Made by a program: the position numbers and the translations under genes. From the NCBI GenBank assembly GCA_023127905.1, contig JAGMEZ010000435.1, forward strand, positions 1-7,142: 7,142 bases of DNA, given 5' to 3'. Position 1 is the stretch's first letter, and each line of letters begins with the position of its first letter. The notes below the pieces were generated by a model, which had not been told where the DNA came from, searched no databases, and saw nothing but the letters and a program-made list of their open reading frames with translations. This stretch comes from Caldifarciminota bacterium (GTDB taxonomy: Bacteria > Hydrothermota > E44-bin80). Positions 1 to 4,998 of this stretch are shown one piece after another.

Positions 1-347
1 TAGTTGAAGGTGCCATTGAAATAATAGGAGATAAAACGGAAAAAAATGGACTCCATATACTTGAAAAAGCAATCCAGAATGTAATACCAAAAGTTGAAGT
101 GAGACCACGAAGAGTTGGAGGTGCAACCTATCAGGTGCCAATGGAAGTTAGGCAAAGCAGGAAAACTACACTTGCAATACGATGGATAGTGAAAGCAGCA
201 CATGCAAGAAGTGGACACTCTATGAAGGAAAAACTTGCTATGGAGCTTATTGATGCAAGTAAGAATCAGGGAGCTTCTGTAAAAAAGAAGGAAGATACCC
301 ACAAGATGGCGGAGGCAAACAAGGCATTTGCCCACTTCAAGTGGTAG
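1..347 (+). CDS. rpsG: 30S ribosomal protein S7, C-terminal part (5' end outside window)
   Basis: This is the small-subunit protein that nucleates folding of the 16S rRNA 3' domain and contacts the E-site tRNA region. The frame is open from the window edge: bases 1-2 finish a codon, the first full codon is at 3, and the TAG stop is at 345-347. About 114 residues are visible of a family that is usually near 156, so roughly 40 are missing upstream. Hallmarks seen are [16 protein letters not shown], then ARWIV-like and [13 protein letters not shown] segments, and the ending [10 protein letters not shown], close to the bacterial AFAHYRW terminus. A GTG at 99 is an internal valine, not the start, because S7-like sequence continues upstream of it. 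The next gene is fusA, the normal str order (rpsL-rpsG-fusA-tuf). Identity is very secure. Confidence 0.97.
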   Translation, partial: VEGAIEIIGDKTEKNGLHILEKAIQNVIPKVEVRPRRVGGATYQVPMEVRQSRKTTLAIRWIVKAAHARSGHSMKEKLAMELIDASKNQGASVKKKEDTHKMAEANKAFAHFKW

Positions 348-413
348 AAGGATAGAAAGTAGTATAGATTTATAATACCTATCTTGGGAAATAATCCAAA
401 AAGCAAATATTAA
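348..413 (+). promoter_or_regulatory. rpsG-fusA gap with possible -10 box
   Basis: This 66-base A+T-rich spacer contains a perfect TATAAT at 371-376. No TTGACA-like hexamer lies 16-18 bases upstream (the expected place reads AAGGAT) and there is no extended -10 TG, so an active promoter is doubtful. GATAG (351-355) can pair with CTATC (379-383), and GTAT (362-365) with ATAC (375-378), giving a weak bulged hairpin that covers the TATAAT. No T-run follows, so it is not a terminator. No Shine-Dalgarno is seen in the last 20 bases before the fusA ATG. Confidence 0.3.
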
Positions 414-2492
414 ATGAAAACTTATAAACTTGAGAATGTTAGAAATATTGGAATAATGGCTCATATTGATGCAGGTAAGACAACGACGACCGAGCGTATC
501 CTTTTCTATACTGGAAAGGTGCACCGCGTAGGAGAGGTTGATGAGGGTTCTGCAACGATGGATTGGATGGATCAGGAAAAAGAACGAGGTATTACAATTA
601 CATCTGCAGCGACGACCTGTGTATGGAATGATACACAGATAAATATTATAGATACTCCCGGACATGTAGATTTTACTGTTGAAGTAGAGCGGTCATTGAT
701 GGTTCTGGATGGTGCCATTATTATCTTTAGCGCCGTAGAGGGTGTTGAACCTCAATCTGAAACAGTATGGCGGCAAGCTAATAAATATTTTACACCAAGA
801 ATATCTTTCATAAATAAGATGGATAGGATGGGTGCAAATTTTTTTAGAACTGTTAAGATGATGGAAGAGAGGTTATCTGCTAAACCAGTTCTCTTGCAAA
901 TACCTCTTGGGAAAGAGGAGAATTTTGAGGGAATAATTGATCTTGTTTGCATGAAGGTTGTAAAATGGTTCAAGGAACGATGGGGTATTGAATTTTATGA
1001 GGAGGATATACCGAAGAACTATATAGAAATAGCACATCACTATCGTGAATTATTGATAGAGAGGGTATGTGATTGTGATGATGTTATTACGAAGAAATAT
1101 ATTGAGGAGGAGCAAATTACAGAAGATGATATTATCAAGGCAGTCAGAAAAGGAACAATTATAGATGCAATTCATCCTGTTTTTTGTGGTTCTGCATTCA
1201 GGAATAAAGGTGTTCAAAATCTACTTAATGCAGTTGTGAATTTTCTTCCTTCACCCCTGGATATTCCTCCGATTGAGGGCGTAAATCCGGAAACGGAAAA
1301 GGTAGAAAAGAGATTACCACAAATAGAAGAACCTTTTTCTGCTGTTGTTTTTAAGATAGCAAATGATTTTCATGTGGGAAAATTAGTTTTTGTTAGAGTT
1401 TACTCTGGTGAGGTGAAAGAGGGACAGGCGGTTTATAATTCAAACCTCAAAAAACACGAGAGGGTAAACAGAATCCTTCTGATGCATGCTAACAAGCGAA
1501 TACATGTCAATAGCATTTCATGCGGGAATATTGCGGCATTTGTTGGATTAAAGGAATCACGAACAGGACACACACTTTCAACAAAAAAGCATCCAATTCT
1601 TTTCCAGACTCCTACATTCCCTGAACCAGTAATCTCTGTTGCAATTGAACCTACATCACAGAAGGATTCGGAGAAACTCAATTCTACATTAAGGACACTT
1701 AAGGACGAAGACCCAACGTTTGAGGTGAAATATGATGAAGAAACCGGACAGATAGTTATATCAGGTATGGGCGAGCTCCATATTGAGGTTCTTTTAAATA
1801 GAATGATAAGGGAGTTTGGTGTCAAGGCTAATATCGGAACCCCTCATGTAGCATATAAAGAGACAATAAAGAAAGAACAGACGGTTGAGGAAAAATTTGT
1901 GAAACAAACAGGAGGAAAAGGACAGTATGCTCATGTGAAGATTCGTGTAGAGCCGCTTGGGCGTGGGAATGGATTCGAATTTGAGAACAAAATAAGACAT
2001 GGAGCAATTCCGAGCGAATTTATATCTTCCATTGAAAAGGGAATAACCGAAGCTATGGAGAATGGTGTTCTTGCTGGCTTTCCTGTAGTGGATGTAAAAG
2101 CGATTCTCCTCGATGGTTCCCACCATCCTGTTGACTCATCTAACATTGCCTTCAGAAGAGCAAGTTCAATTGCATTCTATAAAGCAGCTGAGGAAGCTTC
2201 GCCTATTCTGCTTGAGCCAGTTATGGAGCTTGAGATTGTTTCTCCTGAATCATATACTGGTGAAATAATAAAAGATATTCAGTCAAGAAGATCACAAGTA
2301 CTTGGAATGAGACATAGAGAGGGTAGTCGTATTATTGAAGCTTTTGTCCCATTATCTGAAATGTTTGGTTATGCAACAACCTTACGCTCCCTTTCACAGG
2401 GAAGAGCCGTTTACTCGATGCAGTTCCATGGCTATCTGAGAATACCTGAGGACCTTCAGGTGAGTATTTTAAAGAAAATAAGGGGATTTTAG
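414..2492 (+). CDS. fusA: Elongation factor G (translational GTPase)
   Basis: EF-G is the cytosolic GTPase that drives translocation of mRNA and tRNA and, with RRF, ribosome recycling. The 692 residues match the usual bacterial length. Visible GTPase motifs are AHIDAGKT (16-23), RGITI in switch I (58-62), DTPGH (80-84), NKMD (134-137) and SAF (260-262). Domain II starts near 307, domain III near 403, domain IV near 479 and domain V near 597. The domain IV tip reads GSHHPVDSS (568-576), where the usual form is GSYHDVDSS or GSYHEVDSS; the functionally important histidine (E. coli H583) is kept as H571. The ATG at 414 directly follows an in-frame TAA (411-413), so no longer start exists, yet no Shine-Dalgarno precedes it. 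It follows rpsG as in str operons, but tuf does not come next. An EF-G paralogue is possible, but position and length favour the main factor. Confidence 0.96.
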   Translation: MKTYKLENVRNIGIMAHIDAGKTTTTERILFYTGKVHRVGEVDEGSATMDWMDQEKERGITITSAATTCVWNDTQINIIDTPGHVDFTVEVERSLMVLDGAIIIFSAVEGVEPQSETVWRQANKYFTPRISFINKMDRMGANFFRTVKMMEERLSAKPVLLQIPLGKEENFEGIIDLVCMKVVKWFKERWGIEFYEEDIPKNYIEIAHHYRELLIERVCDCDDVITKKYIEEEQITEDDIIKAVRKGTIIDAIHPVFCGSAFRNKGVQNLLNAVVNFLPSPLDIPPIEGVNPETEKVEKRLPQIEEPFSAVVFKIANDFHVGKLVFVRVYSGEVKEGQAVYNSNLKKHERVNRILLMHANKRIHVNSISCGNIAAFVGLKESRTGHTLSTKKHPILFQTPTFPEPVISVAIEPTSQKDSEKLNSTLRTLKDEDPTFEVKYDEETGQIVISGMGELHIEVLLNRMIREFGVKANIGTPHVAYKETIKKEQTVEEKFVKQTGGKGQYAHVKIRVEPLGRGNGFEFENKIRHGAIPSEFISSIEKGITEAMENGVLAGFPVVDVKAILLDGSHHPVDSSNIAFRRASSIAFYKAAEEASPILLEPVMELEIVSPESYTGEIIKDIQSRRSQVLGMRHREGSRIIEAFVPLSEMFGYATTLRSLSQGRAVYSMQFHGYLRIPEDLQVSILKKIRGF

Positions 2493-2515
2493 AGAAAATT
2501 TTCACAAAAAAGTTG

Positions 2516-2544
2516 TTGACAATAAAATTTTTTTATAGTATATT
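2516..2544 (+). promoter_or_regulatory. Strong sigma70-type promoter for the mobA-fdh operon
   Basis: A perfect -35 TTGACA (2516-2521) is followed by a 17-base spacer and a -10 TATATT (2539-2544), one base off TATAAT. The expected transcript start is near 2551, giving a leader of about 24 bases before the TTG start of mobA. The promoter lies in the 82-base gap after fusA, whose other contents are A/T tracts and a loopless palindrome (2494-2503). This suggests that the formate dehydrogenase genes are transcribed independently of the str operon, although read-through from fusA is not excluded because I see no terminator. Confidence 0.75.
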
Positions 2545-2565
2545 GTTTTAGTAGAACTTTAAGCT

Positions 2566-2577
2566 GGAGGTGTTTTG
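2566..2577 (+). promoter_or_regulatory. Ribosome binding site fixing the TTG start of mobA
   Basis: GGAGG at 2566-2570 sits four bases before a TTG at 2575. There is an in-frame TAA at 2560-2562 and no ATG or GTG in frame between it and the conserved LSGG motif, apart from a GTG at 2599 that encodes a core residue. The TTG is therefore the only sensible start. Confidence 0.75.
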
Positions 2578-3177
2578 AGGAGTGACGTTAAGGCTGTAGT
2601 GTTATCGGGTGGGAAAAGTGAGAGAATTGGAGATAATAAATCATTTTTAAGTATAGAAAGTTCTTTTCTTTTAGATGTTGTCGTTAGAAGATTGCAATTG
2701 GTTTTTTCAGATATATATATAGTAACCAACAGACCCTCTATTTATGAGGGTCTTAATGCTATTTGTTTAGCTGACATTTTTCCTGAGAAAGGTCCACTCG
2801 GCGGAATTTATACTGCTCTTGAATTGATTAATGCAAACTATATCTTTGTTTTTGCTTGCGATATGCCGTTTTTAAATACTCAGTTGATAACCTTTATGAT
2901 GGAGAAGATCGATAAGCGATACGATGTTATTGTCCCACTCTCTGATAAGAAGGCAGAACCGCTCCACGCAATCTATTCAAGTAGTTTGAAAGATAAAATA
3001 AGAGATTCGGTGATTAAGAATCGTTTGAGTGTTAATTCTTTTATCAACAGGTGTTCAACACTAACTGTTAACTCAGAGGAGATAAAAACATTTGGTAGTA
3101 ATGTATTCTTTAATATTAACACGGCAGAGGATTACAAAAAAGCATTGGATATTGTAGAATATGGAGCAAAAAACTGA
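2575..3177 (+). CDS. mobA: Molybdenum cofactor guanylyltransferase
   Basis: MobA is a cytosolic enzyme that joins GMP from GTP to molybdopterin (Mo or W form), giving the guanine dinucleotide cofactor used by DMSO-reductase-family enzymes such as formate dehydrogenase. The 200 residues fit the family. The nucleotide-binding motif LSGGKSERIGDNK (10-22) is at the N-terminus, followed by KGPLGGIYTAL (GPLGG at 73-77), the metal-binding ACDMP (94-98, Asp96), AEPLHAIY (127-134) and NINTAEDY near the end (180-187). Ser11 replaces the more common Ala of LAGG. It starts at TTG with a strong Shine-Dalgarno and is first in the operon, just behind a near-consensus promoter. Its 3' end overlaps fdhD by 17 bases, implying translational coupling. 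Related sugar-nucleotide transferases share the fold, but context settles the assignment. Confidence 0.93.
   Translation: MRSDVKAVVLSGGKSERIGDNKSFLSIESSFLLDVVVRRLQLVFSDIYIVTNRPSIYEGLNAICLADIFPEKGPLGGIYTALELINANYIFVFACDMPFLNTQLITFMMEKIDKRYDVIVPLSDKKAEPLHAIYSSSLKDKIRDSVIKNRLSVNSFINRCSTLTVNSEEIKTFGSNVFFNINTAEDYKKALDIVEYGAKN
2731..2753 (+). repeat. Perfect inverted repeat (hairpin) inside mobA
   Basis: AGACCCTC (2731-2738) and GAGGGTCT (2746-2753) are exact reverse complements separated by the 7-base loop TATTTAT. The 8-bp stem has five G-C pairs, which stands out in A+T-rich DNA. It encodes NRPSIYEGLN of MobA and is preceded by an AT-alternating run at about 2710-2720. The downstream bases are only moderately T-rich, so it is not a clear intrinsic terminator. 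It may be chance or may affect mRNA stability or pausing. Confidence 0.6.
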
Positions 3178-3943
3178 GAGTTTTGACATTGTAAGGATTA
3201 ACAACAATACTGGAGAGAAGGTTAAAGATGCTGTTACTGTCGAGGAACCTCTAACCATTTTTCTAAACGGTGAAGAACTTGTTACCTTACTTTACACGCC
3301 ATCATATCCCAAGCAATTAACAGTAGGATTCCTGGTTTCTGAGGGAGTTATTAAAGGGAAAACAGATATTGAATCAATACGGTTTTACAGTAAAAAAGGT
3401 GTAATCAATATAAACATAAAAGGTAATGGAAATGGTTATAAAAAGCTCTCCTCAAAAAGGCTTATAACATCAGGCTGCTGTGGGGGAACGAGTTTTTACA
3501 ACATAGACGACATAAAAGATTTTAAGAAAATTCGTTCTAAATATAAATTTCCCGTAACTACGATTATCAATGTGATGAAAGAGATGGTAAGGCAATCTAA
3601 AATCTTTAAAAAAACAGGCGGTATTCACTCTTCAGCACTGGCAAGAGAGGGAAAAATTGTTCTCTTTCGTGAGGATGTTGGCAGACATAATGCGGTTGAT
3701 AAGATTTTGGGGGAATGTTTTCTCTCTGATATTCCTCTCAATGATGCAATACTACTTACAAGTGGAAGGATAACTTCTGAGATAACAAGAAAGGCAGGGG
3801 TAGTGGGTATACCAGTTATAGCATCAAAGTCTGCTCCCTCCAGTCTTTCAATAAAAATGGCACGTGAAATTGGAGTAACCCTTATCGGATTTGTGCGTGG
3901 AAAACGGATGAATATCTATACTGGTGGATGGCGTATTATTTAG
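3161..3943 (+). CDS. fdhD: Formate dehydrogenase accessory sulfurtransferase FdhD
   Basis: FdhD binds the bis-MGD cofactor and delivers sulfur from a cysteine desulfurase to the metal, a step needed for active formate dehydrogenase. The 260 residues are typical. Recognised segments are EEPLTIFLNGE near 30, GIHSSA (154-159), REDVGRHNAVDK (170-181), SGRITSE (201-207) and the C-terminal ASKSAPSSL and GFVRGKRMNIYTG. The sulfur-transfer loop reads TSGCCGGTS, with Cys106 and Cys107 adjacent, where E. coli has a CxxC (C121, C124), so the second cysteine is not at its usual place. The ATG lies inside the end of mobA (17-base overlap) with no strong Shine-Dalgarno, so translation is probably coupled. 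It sits directly before fdhE and two genes before its client enzyme. Confidence 0.95.
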   Translation: MEQKTESFDIVRINNNTGEKVKDAVTVEEPLTIFLNGEELVTLLYTPSYPKQLTVGFLVSEGVIKGKTDIESIRFYSKKGVININIKGNGNGYKKLSSKRLITSGCCGGTSFYNIDDIKDFKKIRSKYKFPVTTIINVMKEMVRQSKIFKKTGGIHSSALAREGKIVLFREDVGRHNAVDKILGECFLSDIPLNDAILLTSGRITSEITRKAGVVGIPVIASKSAPSSLSIKMAREIGVTLIGFVRGKRMNIYTGGWRII

Positions 3944-3949
3944 GAAAAA

Positions 3950-4816
3950 ATGTCAATAACAACACAAGAACAAATAAAAAAGGGAATAAAAAGTCTGAAC
4001 GAAAGTGAACAGTTCGAAGAAGAATCTCTTGCAAATATTGAGAAGGTTTTTAAATTTTCCCTGAAAGTAAAAAAAGAAGCAAAGAAAAAGATTGAAATCT
4101 ATCCCGCTTTTGAAGGTGATAGTAATCAGAAAATTATACAAAGAGAACATCTCGCCGATTTTTCAAAGATTGTTATTAAGGAGGTTTTTCTTCTTGACAA
4201 GTTTAATAAAATGTGCGAAATTCAGGCATCGTTTGATTCTAAAACGAGTGGTAAAATACCAAAAATGAAAGAGGCACTGAATAATGGAATAATTGACTTT
4301 CATAAAATTCAGAAAAGCCTTGCTCAGAATAATTTAAAGTATTTTAATACACTTTCAAAAAAAGTAGGGGTAGGAAAAGAACTATTGTATTCTGTCTCAT
4401 TAACTGTCTTTAAGCCAATTTTTGAGCTCTGTGCTGAGGTGGGAAAGAATAGAATTAAAGATAAGTTATGGGAAAAAGGATACTGTCCTATTTGTGGTAT
4501 GAATCCGAAAATGGCAAAATTTGAAAAAGAGGTAGGGAAAAGGGTACTTTGGTGCCCGCTCTGTGGAACCGAATGGATTTATCAAAGGATTAAGTGTCCT
4601 TTCTGCGAGAACGATAATCAAAAACTCCTGAGATTTTTTTATATTGAGGAGGAAAGTCCATACAGGGTCGATGTTTGCGATGTCTGCAAGGGTTATATAA
4701 AAACGGTGAATGAGCAAAAAAAAGAACAAGAAGAAAAAACAGTCTTCGAGATAGAGAATATAAAAACTTACTACCTTGATGAAATTGCAAAAAAAGAAGG
4801 TTACAGGAAAATATAA
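3950..4816 (+). CDS. fdhE: Formate dehydrogenase assembly protein FdhE
   Basis: FdhE is a cytosolic assembly factor that binds the catalytic subunit of respiratory formate dehydrogenases before Tat export. Here 288 residues fit the family. The N-terminal half is helical-looking and Lys/Glu-rich without clear motifs. The C-terminal half carries four CxxC pairs: CPIC (179-182), CPLC (202-205), CPFC (216-219) and CDVC (243-246), with the CPICGMNPKMAKF and WCPLCGTEW context typical of FdhE zinc/iron rubredoxin-like knuckles. The ATG is 6 bases past the fdhD stop with a weak AGGA (3942-3945). A run of eight A (4716-4723) in the lysine-rich linker after the last knuckle is a possible slippage or sequencing-error site. 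Context between fdhD and the dehydrogenase makes the assignment firm. Confidence 0.92.
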   Translation: MSITTQEQIKKGIKSLNESEQFEEESLANIEKVFKFSLKVKKEAKKKIEIYPAFEGDSNQKIIQREHLADFSKIVIKEVFLLDKFNKMCEIQASFDSKTSGKIPKMKEALNNGIIDFHKIQKSLAQNNLKYFNTLSKKVGVGKELLYSVSLTVFKPIFELCAEVGKNRIKDKLWEKGYCPICGMNPKMAKFEKEVGKRVLWCPLCGTEWIYQRIKCPFCENDNQKLLRFFYIEEESPYRVDVCDVCKGYIKTVNEQKKEQEEKTVFEIENIKTYYLDEIAKKEGYRKI

Positions 4817-4887
4817 AATTGTTATGGAAGGAGGTGAAAAGGAGAAACTTCTTCTTTAGTGTTAAAAAATACTAAAAGGAGGTGAAG
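4817..4887 (+). promoter_or_regulatory. fdhE-fdnG leader with two copies of AAGGAGGTGAA
   Basis: An 11-base string, AAGGAGGTGAA, occurs at 4828-4838 and again at 4876-4886. The second copy is the Shine-Dalgarno of the dehydrogenase gene: AGGAGG at 4877-4882 lies five bases before ATG 4888. The first copy has no good start codon at the right distance. It lies inside a tiny frame, ATG 4824 to TAG 4857-4859, and is followed by a weak AAGGAG-AAA-CTTCTT hairpin. A GTG at 4859 opens another tiny frame ending at the TGA at 4883-4885. I see no convincing promoter or terminator, so the dehydrogenase is probably cotranscribed with fdhE. Confidence 0.5.
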
Positions 4888-4998
4888 ATGGAACTTACGA
4901 GAAGAACATTTCTCAAGATCTCCGGGGCAACTGCTGCAGGTACAGTTTTAGGTGGTCTGGGGATTAACCTTTTCAAACCAAAAGATGTCTACGCTCAA
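4888..4998 (+). other. Tat signal peptide of the formate dehydrogenase
   Basis: The N-terminus has the twin-arginine motif T-R-R-T-F-L-K (residues 4-10), an alanine/glycine/leucine-rich hydrophobic core (about 13-28) and a plausible cleavage after VYA (34-36). Export as a folded, cofactor-loaded protein is expected, which fits the need for MobA, FdhD and FdhE before transport. The cleavage position is inferred. Confidence 0.9.

Noticed and set aside
99..101. GTG as the start of a short gene
   Set aside because: It is an internal valine codon; S7 sequence continues upstream to the window edge.
332..344. Hairpin at the rpsG stop (CCACT-TCA-AGTGG)
   Set aside because: Short stem, inside conserved codons and with no T-run, so not a terminator.
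1433..1825. Antisense frame of 130 codons inside fusA, and other minus-strand frames
   Set aside because: They are opposite strongly conserved coding sequence, show no recognisable motifs and are explained by codon composition.
2112..2127. GATGGT-TCCC-ACCATC hairpin in fusA
   Set aside because: Six-bp stem in codons under protein constraint; no sign of a function.
2493..2534. Intrinsic terminator after fusA
   Set aside because: GAAAATTTTC (2494-2503) has no loop and no GC-rich stem; the A6 and T7 tracts flank promoter elements instead.
4716..4723. Eight-A run in fdhE as a programmed frameshift site
   Set aside because: It is in-frame Lys codons in a tail after the zinc knuckles, with no downstream structure and no extended alternative frame needed.
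4882..4884. GTG as the start of the dehydrogenase
   Set aside because: It overlaps the Shine-Dalgarno; ATG at 4888 is five bases past AGGAGG and gives a standard Tat N-terminus.
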